DNA of 64,000 bases from JAAYUJ01 sp963698165 (GCA_963698165.1 CAVOPT010000018.1:130654-194653); one strand, 5' to 3'. Shown: positions 18,925 through 28,144, numbered from the stretch's first letter. Program-made: numbers and translations. Notes: a model not told the origin generated them from the letters alone.

Positions 18925-20886
18925 ATGCTAACCCTGAGATCGTTTCCCAAGCTATTGAGATCTTCGCCCGTAGTCGCTCTGTTTATCAGTGCCCTTGTTG
19001 GTCTCTTTGTCATCTTAGTGCGCATCGCGGGCTATCTCGAATCTGTCGAACTTGCAGCCTACGACTGGTCCGTTCGATTGCTGCCCAAAGTCACGACGGT
19101 AAATCCCCGAATCGTGCTGATAGGAATCACCGCAGACGATATTCGGACCCACGGGTTCTGGCCACTGCCGGACGCCACCATTGTGGAAGCGCTGAAAATT
19201 CTCATCCGCCATAAGGTTCGGGCAATCGGTATCGACATATACCGGGATATCCCTGTCCCCCCCGGTCGCGAAGAGCTCGATGCAATCCTGGCGGGAAATC
19301 CCCAGGTTATCGTGGCGATGAAGTTCGGGGCTGGAGGTATACCTCCGCCCTCAGTCCTGAAAGGCACAGAACAGGCTGGTTTTAACGACGTGATTGTGGA
19401 TCCGGGCGGGGTTGTGCGAAGAGCCCTGCTCTTTCTGGATGATGGAGAAACCGTCGGTTATTCTTTCGCGCTTCGGCTTGCACTCCTTTACCTGAAGGAG
19501 GAAGGGATTACGCCTCGATCTGACCCTCTCCATCCCGAATACCTCCGACTTGGACAGTCCACGATCCGGCCTCTTGAGTCCAACGACGGTGGATATGTCG
19601 GGGCCGATGCTCGCGGTTACCAGTTTCTCATCGATTTCAAGGACGCCCCTGGCTCTTTTCAGACATTTTCACTTTCGAGTTTGCTCTCCGGGGAAGTGGG
19701 TCCCCATGCGATAAATGGCAAAATAGTGATCCTCGGTGTGGTCGCCCATGATGTGAAAGATTTCTTCTATACCCCATACAGCCGCAACCTCCAAGCTGAT
19801 GAGCAGGTCACTGGGATTGCCGTGCACGCTCATATCGCAAGCCAATTGCTCAGGCTTGGCCTCAACGAGAGCCAATTGATGAAGACCGCGAGCGAGCCTC
19901 GGGAAATCTTGTGGATCCTTCTGTGGAGCCTGGTGGGCGGGGGCGTTGGTGTATGGGTTCGATCCCCCTGGCGCTTTTCAATTTCAACTTCATGGAGCCT
20001 CTTGGCTTTGAGCCTGATCGTTTATTTTGCTTTCATGGGTGGACGGTGGATTCCCCTGGTGTCTCCTGCCATGGGCCTGCTGGGCTCCACCGGCATTGTC
20101 ACAGCCTGCATGTCAAACCGGGAAAAGCGTGAGCGGGCATTCCTCATGCAGATCTTCTCCAGGTACGTCTCCAAAGAGGTGGCAGATAACATTTGGCAGC
20201 AGCGCGACAGGTTTTCGGACGGTGGACGACCTCGCGCTCAAAAGCTGGTTACCACAACGCTGTTCTCGGACTTGAAGGGGTTCACAGCCGTCGCCGAGAG
20301 CATGGACCCTCTGGCACTGATCGATTGGTTGAATATCTATATGGAGACCATGGCAAGTCTGGTTTCGGAGTATGGCGGGGTTGTGGACGATTATGCGGGA
20401 GATGGAATCAAGGCCGATTTCGGTGTTCCTGTCTCTCGCACCAGCGAAGACGAAATCAAGCAGGATGCGATCAACGCCGTGGATTGTGCCCTGGCCATGG
20501 AGAAAGCCATGCACACGATCAACCGCCAGTGGCAGGAGCAAGACCTGCCCGCCGTCAGCTTGCGCGTGGGAATCCTCACAGGACCAGTCGTGGCCGGAGC
20601 TCTCGGCAGCACACAACGGCTCAAGTACACGACGGTGGGAAACACGGTCAACGCCGCGTCACGACTGGAGAGCTTCGATAAAGACTTATTCGACGTCCAC
20701 TGCCCGGGAAGTCCTTGTCGCATCCTCGTGGGTGGTGCAACCATGCATTACGTGAGGGATCATTTCGATACGCAAGAAATCGGGAAGGTTCAGTTGCGGG
20801 GCCTTGACCAGGAAATTGCCGTTTACCGGGTGACCGGGAAAAAGCGTGAGGACCCCGACGGGGACCTCAAGGAGGAGAAAACATGA
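18925..20886 (+). CDS. CHASE2 sensor with class III adenylate/guanylate cyclase
   Basis: An N-terminal membrane helix (about residues 14-36) leads into a large extracytoplasmic CHASE2 domain (IVLIGITADDI, IGIDIYRDIPVPPG, INGKIVILGVVAHDVKDFF). Membrane helices follow around residues 330-400, then a cytoplasmic class III cyclase domain. Metal-binding Asp residues are in TTLFSDLKGFTAVAE and DDYAGDGIKADFGVP, and the transition-state Asn and Arg are in VGNTVNAASRLES. The usual nucleotide-selecting Lys before YAGD is Asp here, with a Lys in GIKADFG, a pattern I associate with CHASE2 cyclases. It senses an outside signal and probably makes cAMP. Its stop overlaps the next start (ATGA), so the two genes are co-translated. 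Confidence 0.9.
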   Translation: MLTLRSFPKLLRSSPVVALFISALVGLFVILVRIAGYLESVELAAYDWSVRLLPKVTTVNPRIVLIGITADDIRTHGFWPLPDATIVEALKILIRHKVRAIGIDIYRDIPVPPGREELDAILAGNPQVIVAMKFGAGGIPPPSVLKGTEQAGFNDVIVDPGGVVRRALLFLDDGETVGYSFALRLALLYLKEEGITPRSDPLHPEYLRLGQSTIRPLESNDGGYVGADARGYQFLIDFKDAPGSFQTFSLSSLLSGEVGPHAINGKIVILGVVAHDVKDFFYTPYSRNLQADEQVTGIAVHAHIASQLLRLGLNESQLMKTASEPREILWILLWSLVGGGVGVWVRSPWRFSISTSWSLLALSLIVYFAFMGGRWIPLVSPAMGLLGSTGIVTACMSNREKRERAFLMQIFSRYVSKEVADNIWQQRDRFSDGGRPRAQKLVTTTLFSDLKGFTAVAESMDPLALIDWLNIYMETMASLVSEYGGVVDDYAGDGIKADFGVPVSRTSEDEIKQDAINAVDCALAMEKAMHTINRQWQEQDLPAVSLRVGILTGPVVAGALGSTQRLKYTTVGNTVNAASRLESFDKDLFDVHCPGSPCRILVGGATMHYVRDHFDTQEIGKVQLRGLDQEIAVYRVTGKKREDPDGDLKEEKT

Positions 20887-21680
20887 GAAACTCCAAAATA
20901 ATCTTGGCCTTGATTCTCAGTGCAGGCCTCAGTTTATTCACCTTGCTGCCTGGTCTTGCAACGGAGGGTTCAGAACGAAGAACACAATACGGCGCAGGCC
21001 GGATGCCCGGAGACAAGCCGGCGGCATCGGTGACTTCTGAAGCAAAGGGAGGGGTTCCGGAAGCCATGGGTGACATGCCAACCTACAAACCCCCTCTGCG
21101 CGGAGCACCAGGGGGACGTATCGGGGGGGGCACACGAGGCGGCGGGGGCGAATCCCGGTATTTGTCGGCGCTGGTGCCTGACCACACCGGATCTACGGTT
21201 CAGGAGCAGCCCTCTTTGTACTGGTTCTTGTCGCAACCCACAAAATACCCTGCAGAATTCACCGTCATCGAGGCGAAGACCCAAAAACCTTTGGTAGAGA
21301 CACGCATCACGCAACCGGTTCAGCCGGGGGTGCAGTGCGTCCGACTGGCAGACCACGGTGTTCGACTGAAAACAGGTGTCCATTACCAGTGGTTCGTCGC
21401 ACTTGTTCCTGATCCCGGCCAGCGTTCGAAAGACATCATCGCGGGTGGCGAGATCCAACGGGTTGATCTGCAGGCGGGGGTCCGGGCCAAATTGGAGGGG
21501 GCCGGCAAGGCAAAAGCCCCCTTCGTCTACGCCGAAGCCGGTCTCTGGTATGACGCCCTGTCAGCACTCGCGGATCTCATTGCCTCAAAGCCGGACAATT
21601 CGCTCTACCTCAGGCAGAGGGCCTCATTGCTCAGGCAAGTGGGGCTGAAGGAAGTCGCCGACTACGAGGCGAGGCAATAA
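20883..21680 (+). CDS. DUF928 protein, exported
   Basis: A signal peptide (first ~28 residues, ending near GLATEG) is followed by a low-complexity Gly-rich linker (GGRIGGGTRGGG) and a DUF928 domain. The domain carries the conserved stretch ALVPDHTGSTVQEQPSLYWF, then PGVQCVRLADHGVRLKTG, and a helical C-terminus (AEAGLWYDALSALADLI). DUF928 proteins are often encoded next to CHASE2 proteins in cyanobacteria and proteobacteria, and may be the periplasmic partner of the CHASE2 sensor. AAGGAGG before an ATG overlapping the upstream stop shows tight coupling. Biochemical function is unknown. Confidence 0.82.
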   Translation: MRNSKIILALILSAGLSLFTLLPGLATEGSERRTQYGAGRMPGDKPAASVTSEAKGGVPEAMGDMPTYKPPLRGAPGGRIGGGTRGGGGESRYLSALVPDHTGSTVQEQPSLYWFLSQPTKYPAEFTVIEAKTQKPLVETRITQPVQPGVQCVRLADHGVRLKTGVHYQWFVALVPDPGQRSKDIIAGGEIQRVDLQAGVRAKLEGAGKAKAPFVYAEAGLWYDALSALADLIASKPDNSLYLRQRASLLRQVGLKEVADYEARQ

Positions 21681-21737
21681 CGGGGCCCCCAATCAAAAGG
21701 CCCCAAGGAGGAATCGGATTCAATACGCCATACGGCT

Positions 21738-22259
21738 TCACAACAGGCTTACTCCAGCAAATTTGAGGCACTGGGACCCTTGGCTGGCGAGCGCGTCCAG
21801 GAGCCGGATCTCCCAGTGCGCAATGGTTATGGCAATGGCCTCGACCGTCTTTCCGAAGATCTCTGGAAACTGCTCCCCCGTTTTCCTGAACTTCTCCCCC
21901 GAGAGCGTGAGGCAGGTCACAGGGGAACTCGCCGTCAGAGAGAAGAGGCGCTTCATGTCGACCAGCAGGGAAAGCCCCCCGATGAACTCCCCCTCCCCCA
22001 GCACCCGGAGCGGCTCCTCCAGCCCGCTTCGCGCCACGCTCAATGTGGCCTTTCCCTCGAGCAGGATATAGGCGGCTCCCTCCACGTCCCCTTCTCGGAA
22101 AATGGCTTCCCCCGGCCGGAACTTAGCCCGAGTGCAAAGATAAGCCAGGAGTTTTCGTGGCTCCGGGGCGAGTCCGGCAAAGAGCGGGACTTGCATGAGG
22201 GTTGCCTGGTTGGCCCTGTACTCGCTATCGACCTGCGTTTGCGCCGTGGACGAGTCCAT
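21738..22259 (-). CDS. cyclic nucleotide-binding domain protein
   Basis: A single CAP-type effector domain: LMQVPLFAGLAP, then RPGEAIFREGDVEGAAYILL, then GEGEFIGGLSLLVD as the phosphate-binding cassette region, and a C-terminal helix. The usual PBC Arg is not evident (GGLSLLVDMKR), so ligand binding is likely but not assured. There is no DNA-binding domain. The ATG at 22259 follows AAAGGAG with correct spacing and lies 35 bases inside the upstream ABC gene. The two are therefore translationally linked, suggesting that this protein regulates the exporter. Confidence 0.82.
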   Translation of the reverse strand: MDSSTAQTQVDSEYRANQATLMQVPLFAGLAPEPRKLLAYLCTRAKFRPGEAIFREGDVEGAAYILLEGKATLSVARSGLEEPLRVLGEGEFIGGLSLLVDMKRLFSLTASSPVTCLTLSGEKFRKTGEQFPEIFGKTVEAIAITIAHWEIRLLDALASQGSQCLKFAGVSLL

Positions 22260-24732
22260 GCAATACTCCTTTTTGAGCCATGAGCTCATCGTAGGTTCCC
22301 ATCTCGATGATCCTCCCCGCCTTCATCACCGCCACCCGGTCTCCGCGCCCGATCGTGTCCAAGCGATGGACCACCGAGATGAGCGTGCTCTTCCCCTTCC
22401 AACGGCTATCCAGCAGGTTGTGGATGCGCTGCTGGGATACATTGTCGAGGGATGCCGTCGCCTCGTCCAGGATCAGGATGGGCGGTTCTTTGAGCAGCAC
22501 GCGGGCGATGGCCAGTTTCTGGCGCTGCCCCCCCGAGAGGCGGTCTCCTCGGGTGCCCACCCTGAAGTTGAGGCCCAGCGCAACGATCTGCTCCAGTAGA
22601 TCCTCCTCCACGAGAAGCTGCATGAGGCTCTCGTGAATCCGATCCTGTGCCCCCGGCTGATCCGTCCTGGGTTTTCCAAACAGGATGTTGTCCAGCAGGG
22701 TCTGTGTGGGGATGCCGTCGGTCATCCGGTAGAAGGTGACGGCACCGGGGTGGTCCCTGGATACCCTTTCCCGGAACAGGAAGCGGCTGTCCAAAACGAG
22801 GTCCTCGATCATTTTGGGAAGAGCGATCAGCTTGTGCACCCCCGGCGTGAAGCGCAAGGCCAACCGGAGCAGCATGCCTCGGTCATCTTCCGCCAGCTCA
22901 TGCAGGTGCCGCCTGGCCATGCGCGCCACCAAGCCCTTACAGGCTTCGATCTCAGCCGCCGCGATGGGGCTATGCCGGAAGAAGAGCTCATCGGGAGCGA
23001 GGTTCCCGAGGATGTCGACCCCCTCCACCACCAAGTCGCGCCCGAGACTCATGAGCGCCATCCTGAGCTGCACGTCATCCAGAAACTGCAAAAAATAAGG
23101 GTTGCTGGGCAACCGCTCCGGGTGGAACTCCTCCCGGTTGGGATATCCAAAGACAAGATTGGCTGCGACTGTGGAAAAATGAAGGTACCGCTGCTCATCA
23201 AAGAACTCGACACAGTCCGCCAGATCCTCCCCAAAATGCTCCTGGAATTGGCAACGCACCCGGATCAACCCGTCCGTCAGCTCCCGGGCCTGCTCGGCTT
23301 CGAGCACCGTGTTGAGTCCAAAGCGCAGCAGATCGACAAAGAGGCCGACTTCCTGCATCGCCTGGATCATCGTGTCCAGGTCCGGGAGTTTCTCCGCATC
23401 CGGCTCCCCATCACCTTCGAGCAGTGCTTCGCAGGAGTAGAGCAAGTTTTCCCGGATGGTCCCGTCGAAGATGAATGGAGACTGGGGCACAATACCCATA
23501 TTCCGAACGATGTCGCATTTGGTCAGTTCGCGGACCTCCCGGCTGTCCACCTCGATGCTCCCTCCGGTGTAGCGGGTGATCTGACCGATGCAGTGCGCAA
23601 GCGTGCTCTTGCCACTGCCGGAAAACCCGACCAAGGTGAGCTGCTCTCCAGGGTTCAATTCCAGGTCGATTCCATTGAGAAGAGTGATGCCGTCGTCGAC
23701 CGTGAGGGAGAGGTTCCGCACGGTGATAGCTCCCCTGAGGCCGTAAGGCTCGCGGTCGGGGGGCTCGAGGAGCCAGTCGGGCTCCACATCGAAAAAGCTC
23801 ATGATCCGGTTGTAGCTCACATTGGAATCTTGGTAGACTTGGTAAAATTCCATGAGTTCCCGCCAGGGCTCGTAGAGCTTCTCCTGTGCGGAGAGAAAAG
23901 CCACCAGCGCCCCCAGATCGAAGCGACCGCTAATGGCGAGGTATCCGCCGGCGAGAAACAGGATGAGCGGGCCCAGATTCTGGAAGAAGTTGTTCACGAT
24001 CTTGACCCTTTGCTTGGCCAAGATCCATGCCACACGGGTCTCGCAGAGCCTGTCCACCAGGCCGCCGACCTTGCGGTTTTCGATGCGATAGCTTCCGTTG
24101 CCGTGGACTTCGTGGATTCCGGCAATGGCCTCGCTCACCCGGCTGCTGAACTCGCGGGTGGTGTCCACACGCCTCGTGTTCTCAGCGTTGGCTCGCTTCT
24201 GCATCCGCGGGGCGAGAAAAATGACGAAAGGAAAGGTGACCAGACTCAGCAAGGCAAGCAGTGGGCTCAGGTAAAACATATACCCGGTAAAAGCCACGAA
24301 GGTGAGCACGCTGGTGACCGGCACGGCCAGGGCCTGTCCCACGAACTCCCCCGCCGGGGCAATCTCTGTCACGAGGCAGGAGACCACCATTCCGGGGTTT
24401 GCTTTCCTGTGGAAGCTCAAGGGGAGCATCAGGATATGGCTGAAGAGCTCTTTGCGAATCCTGGCCAGAGCCTGCTGCCCGATGCGGGTCTCGAGCATGT
24501 TGATGCCGTATTTGAGTGCCCCCGCAGCGACGATGGCCAACAGGTAGAGAGCGCAGTAGAGGAACAGAAGCTGGACCTCGCGCAGTCCAATCGCCTCGTT
24601 AACGATGCGCTTCTGCATCTCGAGAGGGACAACTCTTACTGCGACCGACACGGCAATGACGAGCAGGAGAAGAATCTGCAACTTGATGCCGCTGGCCCGG
24701 ACCCAACTGAGGAGGGGGCGTTTCGTGATCAT
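22225..24732 (-). CDS. ABC exporter with ~255-residue insertion in the ATPase domain
   Basis: Residues 1-320 are an exporter-type six-helix membrane domain. The ATPase has Walker A at 369-376 (GFSGSGKST), the Q-loop at 417 (PQSPFIFDGTI), the signature at 732-736 (LSGGQ), Walker B around 752-758 (ILILDEA) and the switch His at 789. In normal exporters the Q-loop and signature lie about 60 residues apart; here the gap is about 315. The inserted part holds two further stretches like the segment after the Q-loop (TVAANLVFGYPN near 521, TLLDNILFGKP near 678), hinting at internal duplication. All catalytic motifs are intact. The gene is co-translated with the cNMP-binding protein. Substrate unknown. 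Confidence 0.88.
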   Translation of the reverse strand: MITKRPLLSWVRASGIKLQILLLLVIAVSVAVRVVPLEMQKRIVNEAIGLREVQLLFLYCALYLLAIVAAGALKYGINMLETRIGQQALARIRKELFSHILMLPLSFHRKANPGMVVSCLVTEIAPAGEFVGQALAVPVTSVLTFVAFTGYMFYLSPLLALLSLVTFPFVIFLAPRMQKRANAENTRRVDTTREFSSRVSEAIAGIHEVHGNGSYRIENRKVGGLVDRLCETRVAWILAKQRVKIVNNFFQNLGPLILFLAGGYLAISGRFDLGALVAFLSAQEKLYEPWRELMEFYQVYQDSNVSYNRIMSFFDVEPDWLLEPPDREPYGLRGAITVRNLSLTVDDGITLLNGIDLELNPGEQLTLVGFSGSGKSTLAHCIGQITRYTGGSIEVDSREVRELTKCDIVRNMGIVPQSPFIFDGTIRENLLYSCEALLEGDGEPDAEKLPDLDTMIQAMQEVGLFVDLLRFGLNTVLEAEQARELTDGLIRVRCQFQEHFGEDLADCVEFFDEQRYLHFSTVAANLVFGYPNREEFHPERLPSNPYFLQFLDDVQLRMALMSLGRDLVVEGVDILGNLAPDELFFRHSPIAAAEIEACKGLVARMARRHLHELAEDDRGMLLRLALRFTPGVHKLIALPKMIEDLVLDSRFLFRERVSRDHPGAVTFYRMTDGIPTQTLLDNILFGKPRTDQPGAQDRIHESLMQLLVEEDLLEQIVALGLNFRVGTRGDRLSGGQRQKLAIARVLLKEPPILILDEATASLDNVSQQRIHNLLDSRWKGKSTLISVVHRLDTIGRGDRVAVMKAGRIIEMGTYDELMAQKGVLHGLVHGANAGR

Positions 24733-25022
24733 GTGTAAATCCCCTGCGCGGGTGGCGCCACTGCGCTAGCAGCAGGACGCAGCGGACGATGAACGAAAGG
24801 CCTCTGTGCGGTGGCTCCGGCAGCCTGCCGGAAAGATGCTGCTTTCCATTCTAGTTGTTTATTGACCTGTTCACAAGGATCTCTTATGTTGAACGCAGCA
24901 TCACAAAGGGATGAAGAACCCGAGGGGGAATCCTCCCGCTCCTCGTTCCCATGCAGGTCGAAATCAGCAGGCCTTCCATGGCCTTCGTCTCCTTCACGGC
25001 TCTCGCCAACATCGGAGTCTTC

Positions 25023-25511
25023 ATGCTCGACAGCACCAGCGATTGTGAGCACATCGCAGAAGGCGTCGTTTCATTTCACCTCGCGACCAGGCACACGGAG
25101 CTGGATCGACTGAGCCGGATCGTCGAACGCTTTGGCCAGAGCCACCGCCTGCCGCGGAAGACCATCTTCGCGCTGAATCTCGCGCTGGACGAACTCTTCA
25201 CCAACCTCGTCGAGCATGGATGCAGGGACGGTGGCGAACACGCGGCTTGGGTCTCCCTCTCCTTTGAGCCCGGTGTGGTCACCGTCGACATGGAAGACGA
25301 CGGGTGTCCGTTCAATCCCCTTAGCGCCCCGGAGCCGGACTGCGACCCCACCACGGCGCCAAGAGAAAGCGGCTACGGAATCCATCTGGTGCGGAGCCTT
25401 TCCGACACGATCGAGTACCAGCGTTGTCGTGGCAAAAACCTCCTCAGGTTGCGCCAACGCATTCATGGTGAACAGGAGACGCCGCCCAGGCTGCCTCTCC
25501 CTCGGAGCTGA
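25023..25511 (+). CDS. RsbW-like anti-sigma serine kinase
   Basis: The HATPase_c_2 fold is plain: the N-box ALNLALDELFTNLVEHG with the catalytic Glu/Asn region, then VDMEDDGCPFNP as the G1 box and SGYGIHLVRSLSDTIEY as the G2 box. Kinases of this size (162 aa) phosphorylate a STAS-domain antagonist and bind a sigma factor or other target in partner switching. The ATG at 25023 is chosen because GGAG lies five bases upstream. The frame stays open to 24951, but that extension looks unlike the family. The STAS gene follows after two bases. Confidence 0.85.
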   Translation: MLDSTSDCEHIAEGVVSFHLATRHTELDRLSRIVERFGQSHRLPRKTIFALNLALDELFTNLVEHGCRDGGEHAAWVSLSFEPGVVTVDMEDDGCPFNPLSAPEPDCDPTTAPRESGYGIHLVRSLSDTIEYQRCRGKNLLRLRQRIHGEQETPPRLPLPRS

Positions 25512-25513
25512 AC

Positions 25514-25855
25514 ATGTCCATGGAAATCGACGCAATCAAACGGCAGGGAGTGGTGGTCCTCTCCCTGGAAGGGCGACTGGACTCGAATACGGCGCCCAGC
25601 CTGGAAGAAAGGCTCAAGGGGTTCATGGGGGCGGGAGAAACCCTTTTTGTCCTGGATTTCGACAAGCTGGACTATATATCCAGTGCAGGGCTCCGGGTTC
25701 TCATCAATGCCGCCAAAGAGCTCAAGTGCGACAACGGGCAGCTTTGCCTTTGTTCCATCAGGGATTACATCCGGGAAGTCTTCGACATCTGTGGACTGAC
25801 TCGCTTTTTCCCTATCCATCCGACCGTCGAGGATTCTCTGAAGTTTTGCCACTAA
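25514..25855 (+). CDS. STAS-domain anti-sigma factor antagonist
   Basis: A compact 113-residue STAS domain: VVVLSLEGRLDSNTAPSLEE, then LFVLDFDKLDYISSAGLRVL. The second Ser of ISSAGLR is the residue normally phosphorylated by the RsbW-type kinase. It lies directly after the kinase gene and converges on a PP2C phosphatase gene 41 bases away, which would remove that phosphate. Together they make a complete kinase-antagonist-phosphatase trio. Confidence 0.9.
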   Translation: MSMEIDAIKRQGVVVLSLEGRLDSNTAPSLEERLKGFMGAGETLFVLDFDKLDYISSAGLRVLINAAKELKCDNGQLCLCSIRDYIREVFDICGLTRFFPIHPTVEDSLKFCH

Positions 25856-25896
25856 AACCACGGTAAGCGGGCAGTCTGCTCGATTGGCCGGGAGAA

Positions 25897-27135
25897 TCAC
25901 TCGACGGCGTGCACGACCACCAGGGCAATGTCATCGTGGGGGAGCGCCGCCTGTTGATGCTCGGTCACGGCCTCGATCAGACTGTCGCAAAGCGCGCAGG
26001 GTGAAATGCGCCAGTGGCATCGCAGGGCATCTTGCAAGCGTCCCGAGCCGAAGCACTCCCATCGATCGTTCATGGCCTCCGTTATTCCATCCGTATAAAT
26101 CAGGAAGGTCGAACCCGGGGGAAGTGTCAGGGTTTGCTCATCGATTGCCGGGTTGGGTAAGATGCCCAACGGTTGCCCTTGCCGGCAGGAGGGGACAGCC
26201 ACGCTGCCTTGAGGGCCGCAAAAGAGGGGCAGTGTCTGGCCGGCTCGCGCGTAGCTGAAGGCGCGCTTTTCCCGATCCAACACCCCGTAGAGCATAGTCA
26301 CGAACATCCCCGCATCGTTCATGCCGAGCAGGTGCCGATTGACCTCTTCGAGCACTTCCCGCGGCGACTGCGAGCGTTTCGCCTCGGCACGGACGAGGCT
26401 CCGGGTCATGGCCATGAAGATGGCTGCAGGGACTCCCTTGTCCGAGACATCCCCGATGGCGATACCCACGCGGTCGGGGTCTAGCACGATGAAGTCGAAG
26501 AAATCCCCGCCCACTGCTCGTGCGGGCACAACCCGAGCTCCGAACTCGAACTCGGAAAGGTGCGGCAGCGACCGCGGGAGGATGCTCATCTGGATCTTGC
26601 GCGCCACTTGAAGCTCGTGCTCCAGCTTCTCCTTTTCGATGATCTTTTCCTGAGCCGCCTGAAGCTCGAGGTAGGCCTCCGAGAGCTGACGATTCTTCTC
26701 CCGCAGGTCCCGGATCGTGGCACTGTCGGAGTCGCGCAGCCACTCGGAGAGCCGCCGTGCCAACTCATAGACCATGGACGGGCGCTGACGGACCAGGGAC
26801 TCAAAGGCCTCACGGCCCATCTCGATCAGCGTGGCAGGTGTGCAGGAGCGAACGCTCGCCGAGCGCAGTTGCTTGGGTTGGAGCAGGCTCATCTCTCCAA
26901 ATGTGTCCCCCGGCCCATGCACCTTCAACAGCCGCTCTTCAGGTGTTCCCAAAGCCTTGATGACATCAAGACGCCCTTCCAGAACGATGTAGAAACACTC
27001 TCCCGGTTCACCCTCGTGGAAGAGGATGCTCCTTGGAAGGAGCTGGATGCGGTGCAAGGTGGAGATCAAATGCTCCGCCTCCTTGAGAGAGAGCGAAGCG
27101 AAAAGAGGGTTTTGTGTGAGGATGTGAGCACGCAT
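25897..27135 (-). CDS. PP2C-type (SpoIIE/RsbU) phosphatase with N-terminal cNMP-binding domain
   Basis: Residues 1-130 form a cyclic nucleotide-binding domain (LPRSILFHEGEPGECFYIVL, GDTFGEMSLLQPKQLRSASV, with the usual Glu and a downstream Arg in the phosphate cassette). A coiled coil (about 145-185, LREKNRQLSEAYLELQAAQE) connects to a PP2C domain with the metal Asp residues in AVGGDFFDF, AIGDVSDKGVPAA, IYTDGITEA and PHDDIALVVV. The phosphatase should dephosphorylate the STAS antagonist when cyclic nucleotide is bound. It is convergent with the kinase/antagonist pair. All catalytic positions are intact. Confidence 0.9.
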   Translation of the reverse strand: MRAHILTQNPLFASLSLKEAEHLISTLHRIQLLPRSILFHEGEPGECFYIVLEGRLDVIKALGTPEERLLKVHGPGDTFGEMSLLQPKQLRSASVRSCTPATLIEMGREAFESLVRQRPSMVYELARRLSEWLRDSDSATIRDLREKNRQLSEAYLELQAAQEKIIEKEKLEHELQVARKIQMSILPRSLPHLSEFEFGARVVPARAVGGDFFDFIVLDPDRVGIAIGDVSDKGVPAAIFMAMTRSLVRAEAKRSQSPREVLEEVNRHLLGMNDAGMFVTMLYGVLDREKRAFSYARAGQTLPLFCGPQGSVAVPSCRQGQPLGILPNPAIDEQTLTLPPGSTFLIYTDGITEAMNDRWECFGSGRLQDALRCHWRISPCALCDSLIEAVTEHQQAALPHDDIALVVVHAVE

Positions 27136-27299
27136 CGTGTGTCCTCATTGTTGAGATGGGAATCCAAGCAGACGCGCCGCTTTTCCAATACAGACATCTT
27201 CCCGCTCCCCTGCGGTGAGGAAGGGAACGGTACGGGGCAAATCTGCTACCCGATTACGTGATGGGTATGTATGCAATAAAGGGTTCCAGGCCAAAACCT

Positions 27300-27366
27300 G
27301 TAAGCGCTTGATTTCCTTGGCGCGCCCTACAGGATTCAAACCTGTGACCTACGGGTCAGAAGTACA
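27300..27366 (-). other. tRNA-Arg 3' fragment, possible attachment scar
   Basis: Reading the minus strand, CTTCTGACCCGTAG is a tRNA anticodon arm with UCU in the loop, and CACAGGTTTGAATCCTGT a T-arm, then GGGCGCGCC as an acceptor 3' strand. The 5' half of the tRNA is not present, so this is not a working tRNA gene. The same arrangement and similar following bases (AAATCAA) occur at 56251-56314 in the same orientation. Confidence 0.65.
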
Positions 27367-27482
27367 GGACGCACTAGATAAGCTATTGATTTAAGTAAAA
27401 AATCCAATATCACCATGTGTGCCTCATGCACCTGGCCCTGCGGGTTTTGCTCATGCCTCACTCACAAAATTCACTCATAAAC

Positions 27483-27674
27483 TCAAGGTTCCTCTTCACC
27501 CCTCATCACCTTGTCCAACTGTTCCATCAGCGTCTCTTTGGCCTCCCGGCATTGGTCGCAAGCCTCCAGGTGATCCCAGAAGGCCAGCATATTCAGCGCT
27601 CCAAAGCTTTTGATGCCCAGCTTCTCAAGGTCCTCGCCGCACAGAAGAGTGATCATGTGCTCCTCCCAAGACAT
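27483..27674 (-). CDS. small protein with HxxxCxxC motif
   Basis: The 63-residue product has FWDHLEACDQCREAKETL, an H-x3-C-x2-C arrangement like the zinc-binding helix of anti-sigma factors (zf-HC2), with a charged C-terminus (MRGEEEP). It lacks the membrane helix most anti-sigma factors carry. A weak GGAG-like stretch lies upstream of the ATG. The operon context (alone, opposite the next gene) gives no further clue. It may be a soluble zinc anti-sigma-like protein, but this is tentative. Confidence 0.55.
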   Translation of the reverse strand: MSWEEHMITLLCGEDLEKLGIKSFGALNMLAFWDHLEACDQCREAKETLMEQLDKVMRGEEEP

Positions 27675-27826
27675 TCCCGGCTACTATACATGAGCGGCGG
27701 GAATCCCGCCATTGCCGGATTATCTCAACCTTGACAGACTTCTTCCGCGCCTTAGATTCCTACTTAACTGATACACATTCGAGAAGTCCTAACGGAAACA
27801 CAACTGGTGAATATATGGAGGCTAGC

Positions 27827-27949
27827 ATGGACTGCGCACGTAAGAAAAAGGAAAAGGAAGCGGCTGAGGAACGCAAGGAAAGAGAAGAACGGGAGGAAAT
27901 CGAGTTCCTGCTCAGTGGCGGTTATGAGAAGGACTGCTGTCATTCTTGA
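27827..27949 (+). CDS. 40-residue highly charged peptide
   Basis: GGAGG sits five bases before the ATG. The peptide (MDCARKKKEKEAAEERKERE, then EREEIEFLLSGGYEKDCCHS) is a charged helix with a Cys near each end. A terminator hairpin follows within 45 bases, supporting it as a transcribed unit. Function unknown. Confidence 0.5.
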   Translation: MDCARKKKEKEAAEERKEREEREEIEFLLSGGYEKDCCHS

Positions 27950-27992
27950 AGTCGGCCTGCCGTGAGATAATATTGCTTTGAAACCTCGCTCT

Positions 27993-28024
27993 TTTTCGGG
28001 CTGGGGTAAAAACCGGCCCGAAAA
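27993..28024. terminator. bidirectional terminator hairpin
   Basis: TTTTCGGGC and GCCCGAAAA form a nine-pair stem with a 14-base loop, T-run on one side and A-run on the other, so it can end transcription from either direction. Confidence 0.7.
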
Positions 28025-28144
28025 CTCCCCCCCTTGAATTCAGGTCACGAATCCTGGAAAAGATGCTCACCTTGACGAGTCCGGCCGAGTTTTTGTTCGT
28101 TGTTGCCAAGGCCCTCGCCTTGTAGTTCCTCATTCACCTCGAAG

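Noticed and set aside
22633..24738. 701-codon frame on the plus strand
   Set aside because: It is the shadow of the ABC exporter gene on the other strand, which has all ATPase motifs. The plus-strand translation has no domain and many His, Glu and Asp typical of antisense frames.
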